A stretch of DNA of 64,000 nt from NCBI GenBank assembly GCA_009782785.1, contig WRIJ01000002.1, positions 1-64,000 on the forward strand, read 5' to 3'. The notes beneath the pieces were generated by a model, which saw nothing but the letters and a program-made list of their open reading frames with translations, did not search any database and was not told the origin of the DNA. Positions 55,145 through 63,909 of the stretch are shown piece by piece. How positions within the stretch are numbered: position 1 is the first letter of the stretch; every line of letters begins with the position of its first letter. Origin of the DNA: Propionibacteriaceae bacterium. Lineage in GTDB: Bacteria > Actinomycetota > Actinomycetes > Propionibacteriales > Propionibacteriaceae. The translations under genes and the position numbers were made by a program.

Positions 55145-56359
55145 CTAACTTGCCGTGGTTTCGGCATCGTTGGTGGACGTTGAGGCGCCTTCGTCACCGA
55201 AGGCAGCTAAGGATTCCTCATCGGAGTCCTTGGAAGAGGCGGCTTTACGGATGGCGGTTGCTCCCGCATGCAGACCGATACCGGCGACTGTGGCTGCAAC
55301 CAGCCCCAAACCAACCTTCTCGGCTGTTCCTTCGACACCGAAACCCGGGACATTGGGCAGACGGGAGAAGAAAGGAGTGAACTTGTCGAAGAAGTCCTTC
55401 TCCGTACACCCGATACATGGGTTTCCGCTCTTGACTGGCCAAGAGGTGTGCATATTCCATTGGATGATCGGGCAAGCACTAAACGTACTGGGGCCCTTGC
55501 ATCCCACCTGGTAGAGACACCACCCGTTGCGGGCACCCTCGTCATCGAAGGTACGCACAAACTGTCCGGCGTCAAAGTGCGGACGACGCTGGCAGGAGTC
55601 ATGGATCCGCTGATCATAGGCGAACAGTGGACGACCCTGCGAGTCTGTCTTAGGAGCGGAACCATGAGTCAGGAAGTATGCGATCGTTGCCAAAATCACT
55701 TCAGCAATCGGCGGGCACCCGGACACATTGATGACCGACTTGCTACCCAATACAGTGTCAACACCCACAGCGCCGGTGGGGTTTGGGTAAGCGGCTTGAA
55801 CACCGCCATACACCGAGCAAGCGCCGACGGCGAGAACAGCAGCGGCACCCTTTGCTGACTTTTTGAGCACCTCTTCTGAGGTTTCCCCGCCGATCATGCA
55901 ACAGACACCTCCCTCTGCGCGGGAGACAGCGCCGTTGACGACGAGAATATGCCCGCCTTCGGCAACAGTGTCTTCCAGGGCCTTGTTGGCTGCTTCACCG
56001 GTGGCTGCCATGACTAGCTCGTTGTAGTTGACCGAGAGAAGATTCAGTACGACATCTTCAACAGTCGTGCCTGATCCTCTCAGAACCGACTCCATGCAAC
56101 CAGTACATTCTTGGAGTTGCAACCAGATCACATTAGGTTTCGTCACCGAGTCGAATGCTCGGGCGATGTCGTCTGCTGTGACATTTCCTGGCAGCGGTTC
56201 AGCGTTGGCTGCTACCGGCGATCCGAGAACCGTGGAACCGGCTGCAAAGACAGCTGCGAGGCTGCCACAATAAGTGAGAAAGTCACGGCGGGATACCCCA
56301 GCTTTCTCAAGATTTTCCGAAAAGGTTGGTTCAGACCAACCGTCCATTGAATAAGTCAC
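55145..56359 (-). CDS. hyaA: [NiFe]-hydrogenase small subunit with Tat signal
   Basis: 404 residues from the GTG at 56359 (GGAG five bases upstream). The twin-arginine signal is SRRDFL (Arg24, Arg25). The proximal cluster ligand pair is ECTGC, the ordinary four-Cys type, not the CTCC seen in oxygen-tolerant enzymes. Further cluster ligands lie in GACSVYGG, SGCPP, CQRRPHFDAG, GWCLYQVGCKGP, SACPIIQWN and CIGC. A C-terminal helix (VGLGLVAATVAGIGLHAGA) anchors it in the membrane, followed by an acidic Ser/Thr tail. First gene of hyaA-hyaB-cytochrome b-hyaD. Confidence 0.96.
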   Translation of the reverse strand: MTYSMDGWSEPTFSENLEKAGVSRRDFLTYCGSLAAVFAAGSTVLGSPVAANAEPLPGNVTADDIARAFDSVTKPNVIWLQLQECTGCMESVLRGSGTTVEDVVLNLLSVNYNELVMAATGEAANKALEDTVAEGGHILVVNGAVSRAEGGVCCMIGGETSEEVLKKSAKGAAAVLAVGACSVYGGVQAAYPNPTGAVGVDTVLGSKSVINVSGCPPIAEVILATIAYFLTHGSAPKTDSQGRPLFAYDQRIHDSCQRRPHFDAGQFVRTFDDEGARNGWCLYQVGCKGPSTFSACPIIQWNMHTSWPVKSGNPCIGCTEKDFFDKFTPFFSRLPNVPGFGVEGTAEKVGLGLVAATVAGIGLHAGATAIRKAASSKDSDEESLAAFGDEGASTSTNDAETTAS

Positions 56360-56548
56360 TCGAACTCCGCTCCTTTGGGGATTGTCCGACCGCTTGTGCC
56401 CCCTCAACTCCCGGTTAAATCCGGGCCTGCGAGTCACGAACGATCACTAGCCACATCATAGCGGGTGGGTGATGATCGAGGGAGAAATCTTGCTTAGATT
56501 CAACACAATGTGAGACACCAAGATTTTCACGCCTGAAACAACCGGTGA
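56360..56548 (-). promoter_or_regulatory. upstream region of the hydrogenase operon
   Basis: 189 bases. On the minus strand TATGAT (about 56455-56460) is the best -10 candidate. The leader then holds a small hairpin, CCCGG-N6-CCGGG, at 56410-56425. I found no convincing FNR, NikR or HoxA-type site. Confidence 0.35.
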
Positions 56549-57520
56549 TTATGGCTTTTTCTTCGCCAACTCAGTCTCAGTATTCGGATCACGGTAAAGA
56601 TCGGGCTCCAAATACATCAGCCCCACCACCGAGCTGGCGCTGCGTACTGCCGCTTCAGCCTCATTGATAATTCTGGCCACATCGTCGGTGGTTTTCCCCG
56701 GGGTGATTTCGATCTTTGCTGCCACCAGAACCTCATCGGGGCTGAGGTGAATGGTTTTCATATGGATGAGTCGCTGGATTCCTTCGGTGGAGGTTAGGGC
56801 CTGGGTGATCAGAGCAATGTCTTCATCGGATGCTGATTCCCCAATCAGCAGGGAGTGGGTTTCGGTGGCGAGAAAAATGGCCACGGTAATGAGCAGAATA
56901 CCAATGGCAGCCGTACCAATAACATCCCAACCAGCCCAGCCGGTCAGGAGCGTCATGCCCACCCCGATGAAGGCAAAGATGAGTCCCAGGAGTGCTGCCA
57001 CATCTTCGAGCAGGATCACAGGTAGTTCAGGTGACTTGACCCGGCGAATAAAACGCCACCAAGAGGCTGAACCTTTCGCAGGTCGAGATTCTTTCACGGC
57101 AGTACGTAAGCTCAACGATTCCGCAACTGTGGCACCAGCCAAAACAACCAGGGGAACCCACCACCAGGTGGAGTGCAATAATTCGTTGGGTTGACCGGAG
57201 CGTACCTCCCCTATTTTCCGGTACGCCTCATACAGAGCGAAGAGCCCACCCATGGAAAACAAAATCATGGAGACAAGAAAGGCACTCAGATAGCGTTCAC
57301 GACCAAACCCAAACGGATGAAGATCAGTGGCTTTCTTTTTCGCTGACCTTGTTCCCAACAGCAGAAGGATCTGGTTGGTGCAATCCGCAAACGAGTGAAT
57401 TGCCTCAGCCAGCATCGACGATGCCCGAGTCAACACAAAAGCAATCAGTTTCATCAACGCAATAGAGATATTCGCAGCCAACGCCGCCACCACCGCTTTC
57501 GTCCCACTGGGTTGACTCAT
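56549..57520 (-). CDS. cation diffusion facilitator transporter, SLC30A9-like
   Basis: 323 residues, six membrane helices plus a C-terminal cytoplasmic domain. Metal site A is HSFAD in helix 2 and an E-D variant (LLEDVAALLG) in helix 5 instead of HxxxD, as in the SLC30A9-type branch. HPFGFGRERY after helix 2 is a family signature. Probable substrate is a divalent metal, usually zinc. Placement next to the hydrogenase island hints at metal balance but does not prove a nickel role. Confidence 0.85.
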   Translation of the reverse strand: MSQPSGTKAVVAALAANISIALMKLIAFVLTRASSMLAEAIHSFADCTNQILLLLGTRSAKKKATDLHPFGFGRERYLSAFLVSMILFSMGGLFALYEAYRKIGEVRSGQPNELLHSTWWWVPLVVLAGATVAESLSLRTAVKESRPAKGSASWWRFIRRVKSPELPVILLEDVAALLGLIFAFIGVGMTLLTGWAGWDVIGTAAIGILLITVAIFLATETHSLLIGESASDEDIALITQALTSTEGIQRLIHMKTIHLSPDEVLVAAKIEITPGKTTDDVARIINEAEAAVRSASSVVGLMYLEPDLYRDPNTETELAKKKP

Positions 57521-57646
57521 ATCCCCACTCTCACATCCGTCTTAGTCCCTACCATTGTAGTGGTATATCACTTACATGAGTCGGGATCCGCTCTCCGTCT
57601 GCGGAGCAGGTTGGGTGTGCCCCTCCTCCCGTCTCCTTGAGGCGAG

Positions 57647-57652
57647 TAGGGT
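57647..57652 (+). promoter_or_regulatory. -10 element for leaderless epimerase transcript
   Basis: TAGGGT ends six bases before the ATG at 57659; no standard ribosome site. Further upstream, AGTGGTATATCACT (about 57558-57571) is a near-palindrome that might be an operator. Confidence 0.45.
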
Positions 57653-57658
57653 GGGGTT

Positions 57659-58891
57659 ATGAGTAGTACATGGGATCCGCAGGCCCACCTGCAGCAGATG
57701 GAGGCCCACTTGAAGGGGTTGGGTGAGTTTTGGCGTCAGCGCGGGATCGATCCTGCCGGTGGGTATCACACGACTTTTGATCAGGAGGGTCACACTGTCC
57801 CTCAACAGCGCAAGACACTGGTGGCGCAGACCCGCATACTGTGGACGTTCACGGCTCTGGCTGAAGCATTCGACGACACTTCTTTTCTGGAGATGGCAAA
57901 CCATGGTGTTGATTATCTGGAGAAGCAGTTCCTCGATGCTGATCTTGGTGGATGGTTTTGGTCACGGGGTAGTGATGATCTGGCCAAGATCATGTATGGG
58001 CAGTCTTTTGCCCTCTACGCCTTGGCTACCTATGCTCGCGTTGCTAGCAGTGACCATGCCCGCCAGCTCGCTTGTGACACCTTCGATGTCATGCACAAGG
58101 CTGCGGATATTGCCGAGGGTGGATTCTGGGAGAACTGCGGGAGAGATTGGTCCCCTGAGGACACCGATTCCGGGCGGAGAAAGTCCCTCGACATTCACCT
58201 TCACCTTCTCGAATCTTTCACTGCGCTGGCCGAGTTGACCGGTGACCCCACCCATCTGCGTCGTCTGCGTGAGATCCGTGAACTGCTACTAGAGAAGATG
58301 ATCGACTGGGCGACAGTGATTCCTGGGAATCAGTACAACGGGTCATGGGTTGAGCAACTCCCGATCGTCATTTCGCGAACATGGATTGCTGAGCGTATCG
58401 GTGATGAGGCTTTACCCCCAGGGCAGATCGTCACCTCGTACGGGCACAACCTGGAACTCGGGTGGTTACTGGGCTGGGCTGATCAGGTTCTTGATGGGGA
58501 CCCCACCTATGGTGGTGATCTCGTGTACGAACTCGCCGCCCACACCCTTCGCTATGGCTTCGACCATACCCACGGTGGTATCTATCGTGAGGGACCACCG
58601 GAGGGTAAGGCCACCGACACCGATAAGGAGTTCTGGCAAAATTCCGAGGCTCTGATCGGTTTCCTCCACGCGTTCGAGCGCACCGGCAAACAGGAATACG
58701 CTGATGCCTTTGCCTCCACCTGGGATTTCGCCCGGAGGCATTTGATTCACCCCGAACACTGCGAGTGGAGGATTCGCACGACTCGCGACGGTTCACCAAT
58801 CGACTCCACCCTCGGCAACCAGTGGACAGGTGGTTACCACACAGTACGCGCTGCGATCGAGTCAGTGAAACGACTCCAGAGATTTCAGTAG
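57659..58891 (+). CDS. AGE-family sugar 2-epimerase/isomerase (cellobiose/mannobiose epimerase-like)
   Basis: 410 residues, an (alpha/alpha)6 barrel. Segments typical of cellobiose/mannobiose 2-epimerases are SLDIHLHLLESFTAL (about 182-196), YGHNLELGWLL (about 263-273) and KEFWQNSEALIGF (about 325-337), with GYHTVRA near the end supplying another candidate catalytic histidine. Mannose isomerase or GlcNAc epimerase are alternatives. A sugar ABC transporter lies convergent downstream, which suggests linked carbohydrate use. Confidence 0.8.
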   Translation: MSSTWDPQAHLQQMEAHLKGLGEFWRQRGIDPAGGYHTTFDQEGHTVPQQRKTLVAQTRILWTFTALAEAFDDTSFLEMANHGVDYLEKQFLDADLGGWFWSRGSDDLAKIMYGQSFALYALATYARVASSDHARQLACDTFDVMHKAADIAEGGFWENCGRDWSPEDTDSGRRKSLDIHLHLLESFTALAELTGDPTHLRRLREIRELLLEKMIDWATVIPGNQYNGSWVEQLPIVISRTWIAERIGDEALPPGQIVTSYGHNLELGWLLGWADQVLDGDPTYGGDLVYELAAHTLRYGFDHTHGGIYREGPPEGKATDTDKEFWQNSEALIGFLHAFERTGKQEYADAFASTWDFARRHLIHPEHCEWRIRTTRDGSPIDSTLGNQWTGGYHTVRAAIESVKRLQRFQ

Positions 58892-59059
58892 TAACGTTGC
58901 TCCGGGCAACAGCTGGGTGGTGTGAAGGGTGATTTAGCTCAGGTTCCTTCACGTAGGATGTCCAGATACGCAGCGTAGGAGTATCTCCGATTACGCTGCC
59001 CTGTGCTTCATGGTCGCTCACCTTTCGTGAAAGTAAAACATGGACCTATTGCTGGTGTT

Positions 59060-59095
59060 CCTTATTATAGTTTAAACCCTTAACCAATAATAAGG
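59060..59095. terminator. possible terminator hairpin after the ABC permease genes
   Basis: CCTTATTAT (59060-59068) is complementary to ATAATAAGG (59087-59095), with a GTTTAAAC palindrome in the loop. It lies between the convergent epimerase and permease genes. The rest of 58892-59117 shows nothing I can name. Confidence 0.45.
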
Positions 59096-59117
59096 GAACA
59101 TAGGTGACGGGGTTGTC

Positions 59118-60032
59118 TTAACCCTTGACAGAGCCGGCCATGAGTCCGCCGATGAAATAGCGGCCCAACAGGACGTAGATGATCATGGTGGGGGCTGAGG
59201 CCAGGATGGCTGCTGCCATGGTGGCGCCGTGGTCAGCGTACATCGAACCTGAGGCGATATGTTGTAGGGCAACAGTGACAGGGGCTTGCTTGTCCACGTT
59301 TCCACCGAAGAATACTGCAAACAGGTAGTCATTCCAGGCGGAGGTGAACTGCCAGATCAGCACCACTACGAAACTAGGAATCGAGATCGGTAGGATCACT
59401 CGCCCATAGGTGGCCATCATTCCGGCCCCATCAACGCGAGCGGCTTCGACCAACTCCTGGGGTACGTTTTGGTAGTAGTTGCGGAAAATCAGCGTGGTGA
59501 TGGGTATCCCATAGATCACATGCAACATGATCAGTGAAGGTATACCGGGACTCAACAAAGGCGACTGCTGCATCTGTGTGACCATTTGATACAGGGGAAT
59601 GATGACAGCCTGGTAGGGAATGAACATTCCAAAGAGCAACAGGGTGAAAACAATGTTGGCTTTCGGGAAACGCCACCGTGAGAGAACAAAACCATTCATT
59701 GAACCAAGGAAACTGGAGATCAGGGCAGCAGGGACGACCATGAACAAGGTACGAAGTAGTGCCTTACCAATAGCAGGCATGGCATTACTACCGGTCCATG
59801 CCCGTATCCAGCCACCCAGAGACCAGACTTCGGGGAAAGCCCAAGCCCGCGAAGGACCAGCATCGCCCACCTCTTTGAAGGAGGTGATGACCAGAACATA
59901 AACCGGCATGAGAACAAAAGCCAGACCAAGCAACAAGAACAGGTAGCGAACCAGCCGACCCCAGTCGAATCCTTGGGTGACGTGATGGGCCTCAACTTTT
60001 TTATCGGTGAGGGGTGTGGAGATCGTACTCAC
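59118..60032 (-). CDS. sugar ABC transporter permease, MalG/CUT1 type
   Basis: 304 residues, six membrane helices. The EAA loop EAARVDGAGMMATYGRVILP (about residue 193) contacts the ATPase, and the conserved WNDYLFA follows. It pairs with the upstream permease, whose stop overlaps its start by four bases. No ATPase gene is in the cluster, so a shared MsmK/UgpC-type ATPase is expected. Confidence 0.92.
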   Translation of the reverse strand: MSTISTPLTDKKVEAHHVTQGFDWGRLVRYLFLLLGLAFVLMPVYVLVITSFKEVGDAGPSRAWAFPEVWSLGGWIRAWTGSNAMPAIGKALLRTLFMVVPAALISSFLGSMNGFVLSRWRFPKANIVFTLLLFGMFIPYQAVIIPLYQMVTQMQQSPLLSPGIPSLIMLHVIYGIPITTLIFRNYYQNVPQELVEAARVDGAGMMATYGRVILPISIPSFVVVLIWQFTSAWNDYLFAVFFGGNVDKQAPVTVALQHIASGSMYADHGATMAAAILASAPTMIIYVLLGRYFIGGLMAGSVKG

Positions 60033-61006
60033 TTATCCTCCCTCGCGATGTGAACCAGATAAGGAATGATAACGATGGCGATGATCACCAGCAGGATCAC
60101 ACCCACCGCAGATGCCGAAGCGTACTCTTTCGAATTGAAGAGTTTATACAGCGAAACAGCTGGAACCTCGGTGGGACGGTGGCTCTTGCCGGTCAACGCC
60201 ATCACCAGGTCGAAGACTTTCAGCGACATATGACCCAAGATGATCAAAGCTGACAAGGCCACTGGCGAAAGTTGGGGAAATAGTACGTGACGATAAAGCT
60301 GCCATTCGGTGGCGCCATCAACTCTTGCTGCTTCACGCATCTCATTGGATATCCCGCGGAATCCTGCCAGGAACAAGGCCATGACATACCCGGACATCTG
60401 CCAGATCGCGGGGATAGCGACAGCGATGATGCCAATACCTGGAGCGCCGACCATGTCTGGGCCATTAGTCCATCCGTTTTGAAGGAACCCTAAACCAATA
60501 TATTGGAAGAGACGATTAACCCCTGTGGCCAGGTCACCAGTGTTGGCGTTCAGCAACCATTTCCACACCACACCAGCTGCGATCGATGAAACAGCAAAAG
60601 GAAAGAGGAACAGTGAGCGGAAGATTCCTTCAGCCCGGGAGCGGCGATCCAGCAACCAGGCCCAGAAAAATCCGAGGATCATAGTGCCCCCGATAAACAC
60701 CAGGGTGTAGATCAGCAAGTTCATCAACGAGTGCTGGAAGTCAGCATTAGTCAGCAGGGAAACATAGTTGTCTAAACCCACGAATTCGACGGGGTCTTTC
60801 CCCATGAGTTGAGGGGTGGTGGTGGTGTTGGTCATCGACATCTGTGCTGCTCGGAAAATCATGTAGTACACAAAAATCCCGATTAAAAGGATCGACGGTG
60901 ACAGCAACAACAGAGGTGGGCCGTACCTCTTCAGCCCAGAAGCAAACTTCTTCTTCCTTACCGGAGACCCCTGGGTTTGCCTAGTCATAGTCCTAGTATG
61001 CACCAA
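60029..61006 (-). CDS. sugar ABC transporter permease, MalF/CUT1 type
   Basis: 325 residues with a basic N-terminus and six membrane helices. EAA loop EAARVDGATEWQLYRHVLFP near residue 225. Forms the membrane channel with the MalG-type partner. A strong hairpin separates it from the binding-protein gene. Confidence 0.92.
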   Translation of the reverse strand: MVHTRTMTRQTQGSPVRKKKFASGLKRYGPPLLLLSPSILLIGIFVYYMIFRAAQMSMTNTTTTPQLMGKDPVEFVGLDNYVSLLTNADFQHSLMNLLIYTLVFIGGTMILGFFWAWLLDRRSRAEGIFRSLFLFPFAVSSIAAGVVWKWLLNANTGDLATGVNRLFQYIGLGFLQNGWTNGPDMVGAPGIGIIAVAIPAIWQMSGYVMALFLAGFRGISNEMREAARVDGATEWQLYRHVLFPQLSPVALSALIILGHMSLKVFDLVMALTGKSHRPTEVPAVSLYKLFNSKEYASASAVGVILLVIIAIVIIPYLVHIAREDK

Positions 61007-61042
61007 ACCCGCGGAGTGACCAAGGGGTCACCCCACGGGTTT
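61005..61042 (-). terminator. long hairpin between binding-protein and permease genes
   Basis: AAACCCGCGGAGTGACC (61005-61021) and GGTCACCCCACGGGTTT (61026-61042). In minus-strand RNA all 17 positions pair (two as G-U) around a four-base loop. Probably a partial terminator or mRNA-stabilising structure that keeps binding protein more abundant than permeases. Confidence 0.75.
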
Positions 61043-61072
61043 TGTGTGAAACCTATGAAGGTTTGTTGGTGT

Positions 61073-62362
61073 TTAGGCGTACGCCGCAGCCAACTCGCCC
61101 TGCAAGGTTGCCAAAGCGGCATCATCCATCGCACCGGTGGTGAACTTGGAGACAGCATCTCCAGTGTCATTACCCTGCTTGATGGTTGCTACAGCACCAT
61201 GCTGAATCGATCCGACGATCTTGTCGTTCTTGAAGGATTCGGCAGCAGCCTGCTGATAGGCGGGGAAGGTGGCGAGATCGATGTCCGTACGAGCCGGGAT
61301 CGAACCCTTGACAATGTTGAAGGCGGTCTGGCCATCAGCGGAAGAAATGACATCAAGCCATGCCTTGCCAGCTTCAGGGTTCGGGCCCCCAACGGTCAAA
61401 CCGAAGGAGTCAGCCAAGAAACCATAGGTACCCTTGGTGCCTGGGGACGGTGCCCACAGGTAATCGGTGCCCTCGACCTTGTTGCCTGCATCAAGTGCGC
61501 CAGGAACCCAGTCGCCCATGATCGTGAAGACAGCTGCGCCTTCGAACATCTTGTTCATAGCGGGCTCCCAGTCCATGGAGTCGCGGTCAACATTGGTGTA
61601 GGTCATCAACTTAGCGAAGTGAGCCAAAGCAGCTTTCACTTCGTCGCCATTCCAGTCGGTCGTACCATCAAAGAGGCCATTGTACTGAGCCTGATCGAGG
61701 TCAGCCATGAGAACGGTCTCCAACAGGTGAACCTGGGTCCAGGTGGCACCAACAGCCAGAGGCTTCTCGATACCAGCTGCAACAGCGGTATCCAAAGCGG
61801 CAATGAAGGCGTCAATGGAGTCATAGTAGGCATCTTCAGTGGAGAGCCCAGCAGCTTCGAGGGAAGCAACAGAAGCCCAGATCACATTGGAACGGTGAAC
61901 GTTGGAGGGGATGGTGTAGATCTTGCCATCTTGGGTGAGCATGTCAACGAGGTCCTTGGGGAAGACATTGTTGAGACCGAACTCATCATAGAGAGCGGAG
62001 ACATCTTCCAGCTGACCAGCGGAGATATAGTCTTGAGCCTCAGCACCAGCATGGACCTGGAAGGAATCCGGAGGATTGCCACCAGCCATACGGGTTTCGA
62101 GGACGTCCTTAGCGGAACCGCCACCAGTGGCAGCGCCGTTGTTGACGAAGTTCACATCAGGATACTTGTCAGCCAGGACACCTTGGAGTGCAGCGAGCCC
62201 GTTAGCTTCGGACCCGGCAACCCACCAGGAGAAGATTTCCAAGTCACCGGAAACACCCTCAATGATGGGGTCTTCGGTCTTGGTTTCTGTGCCGCAGCCA
62301 GAGAGGCTTGCCAGCGCGAGTGCCGCAGCAGAGAGAGCTGCGATGATCTTGCCATGACGCAT
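61073..62362 (-). CDS. sugar ABC transporter substrate-binding lipoprotein
   Basis: 429 residues, family 1 (CUT1) binding protein. Signal peptide with lipobox LSGC (Cys at about 22) anchors it outside. The first mature strand reads DLEIFSWWVAGSEANGL, and AGGNPPDSFQVHAG is typical of oligosaccharide binders. It delivers sugar to the two permeases downstream. GGAAA precedes the ATG. Confidence 0.92.
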   Translation of the reverse strand: MRHGKIIAALSAAALALASLSGCGTETKTEDPIIEGVSGDLEIFSWWVAGSEANGLAALQGVLADKYPDVNFVNNGAATGGGSAKDVLETRMAGGNPPDSFQVHAGAEAQDYISAGQLEDVSALYDEFGLNNVFPKDLVDMLTQDGKIYTIPSNVHRSNVIWASVASLEAAGLSTEDAYYDSIDAFIAALDTAVAAGIEKPLAVGATWTQVHLLETVLMADLDQAQYNGLFDGTTDWNGDEVKAALAHFAKLMTYTNVDRDSMDWEPAMNKMFEGAAVFTIMGDWVPGALDAGNKVEGTDYLWAPSPGTKGTYGFLADSFGLTVGGPNPEAGKAWLDVISSADGQTAFNIVKGSIPARTDIDLATFPAYQQAAAESFKNDKIVGSIQHGAVATIKQGNDTGDAVSKFTTGAMDDAALATLQGELAAAYA

Positions 62363-62625
62363 GAGTCATTTTCCTTTGTTCGAAGGGATAAGAACCGCGA
62401 GAGCTAACCCACTACATTGTCCTGCATTGTGGGGGTTTCCCCCTCACCATGGGCCACTCTACGGCGTCTATCTAGACTACGGTAGCCCCCTTTCACCGGC
62501 AATTCTTCTCGCCGTATTGTGACCGATCCGTTACCTAGAAACAACCACATTGTTATCTTTGAGGCGTACGATCCCCACCGGCGGCTATCCACTAAGCTAG
62601 TGTTGCGCCCAACCCAAGGATCATA
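62363..62625. promoter_or_regulatory. divergent region between binding protein and flippase genes
   Basis: 263 bases. GGGGG-TTT-CCCCC (62431-62443) is a hairpin in the leader of the binding-protein gene. GTCTATCTAGAC (62466-62477) has GTCTA/TAGAC arms and might be an operator. No regulator gene is adjacent. Confidence 0.4.
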
Positions 62626-63909
62626 GTGCTCAATCGGTTTCTCACCACCTCGAAGAATGTCGAGCGCAGTTCCTATCTGTGGAATATGGCCGCCTCGATC
62701 ATCTCCGCTGCACAATCGGTGGTCATGCTCTTCGGGGTCTCCAACATCCTGGGCGCCGAACCCACAGGGATTTTCTCGATCGCCACTGCTCAGGCTTTCA
62801 TTTTCTGGACGATTGGTTGTTTTGGGGTACGGCGTTTCCAAGCCTCCGATGTCAACCGCCTGTTCACCCAGCGTGAATATATCTGGTCGAGGGTGATCAC
62901 TGCTGGTCTCATGGTGGTGTCTGCGATCGTTTTCCTTTTCTATCAAATGATGCGCGGAACCTATGACTCCTACAAGCTGTGGGTGATTGTCCTCATGGTG
63001 GCCCTGCGCCTGGTGGATGTGATCGACGATTTCTTTGGTGGATATTTTCAGCAAACCGGACGCCTCGATATTGGCTCTCGGATGACCACAGTACGCTTCG
63101 CGGTGACCACTGTGGTTTTTGTTGGTGCACTCATCGCCACCGGGGATCTGCTGATGAGTCTGCTCATTACCTTCGGTGTGTCTCTTGGGCTTCTCGGAGT
63201 TCTCGTGGTCGTGGCTTTGCGCGACTATGACCCCGATCGGAAAAGTACCGCGCAGCGCACCAGAGTTGTTCAGCTTCTGCGCGCCTGCTTCCCTCTCTTC
63301 TTGAGCACGTTCATGCTGATGTATATCAACAATTCCCCACGGTACGGTATCGATGCTGTGTTGGATGAAACCGCACAAGCCAATTTTGGGTTGATCTACA
63401 TGCCGGTGTTCATTATTTACCTCCTGGCCTCCTTGATTTTCAATCCTCTGATCTACAAGATGTCAACCTACTGGTTAGAAAATCAGCTGAAGGCTTTCCG
63501 CCGCAGTGTTGTGGTGGTGTCAGCCATCATTGCTGGGGTGACACTGGTGTGTGTCCTGGGTGGTGTCACCGTGGGCCTTCCCATTTTGTCGTGGATGTCC
63601 GGACTCGATCTGAGTGGCCTCACAGTGGAGCTGGGTGTGCTTCTGCTTGCTGGTGGAGTCATCGCGCTGTCCACCTACTTCACCACAGTCTTGACGATCA
63701 TGCGACGCCAAACTGCTACGGCATGGATGCTGGGGGTCGTCACAGTGTGCTCACTGAGTGCCAACCTCTGGGCGAGCTGGTTAGGTGTCTTAGGTGTGTG
63801 TCTTCTTCTTTTGGTTCTCTACGCCCTGAACAGTCTGCTCACCGGTGGACTACTGTGGTGGACCTTGCATCGCAAGGAGCAATCCCTTCACGACAAGGAA
63901 TCGACATGA
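62626..63909 (+). CDS. polysaccharide flippase / Wzx-like membrane protein
   Basis: 427 residues with about 12 membrane helices, matching MOP-superfamily lipid-linked oligosaccharide flippases. GTG start with AAGGA five bases upstream. No catalytic motif is expected. Its stop overlaps the start of a glycosyltransferase by four bases, so it heads a polysaccharide operon that continues beyond the window. Confidence 0.8.
   Translation: MLNRFLTTSKNVERSSYLWNMAASIISAAQSVVMLFGVSNILGAEPTGIFSIATAQAFIFWTIGCFGVRRFQASDVNRLFTQREYIWSRVITAGLMVVSAIVFLFYQMMRGTYDSYKLWVIVLMVALRLVDVIDDFFGGYFQQTGRLDIGSRMTTVRFAVTTVVFVGALIATGDLLMSLLITFGVSLGLLGVLVVVALRDYDPDRKSTAQRTRVVQLLRACFPLFLSTFMLMYINNSPRYGIDAVLDETAQANFGLIYMPVFIIYLLASLIFNPLIYKMSTYWLENQLKAFRRSVVVVSAIIAGVTLVCVLGGVTVGLPILSWMSGLDLSGLTVELGVLLLAGGVIALSTYFTTVLTIMRRQTATAWMLGVVTVCSLSANLWASWLGVLGVCLLLLVLYALNSLLTGGLLWWTLHRKEQSLHDKEST

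Noticed and set aside
56360-56548. FNR- or CRP-like site upstream of hyaA
   Set aside because: TTGAAT and CACATTGTG fragments are present but spacing and half-sites do not match either consensus.
60977-62407. Plus-strand open frame of 476 codons opposite the sugar-binding protein gene
   Set aside because: It is the antisense shadow of a clear lipoprotein gene, with no ribosome site or recognisable domain.
62404-63378. Minus-strand open frame of 324 codons opposite the flippase gene
   Set aside because: His/Pro/Gly-rich product typical of an antisense shadow; the plus-strand flippase has proper membrane helices and a ribosome site.
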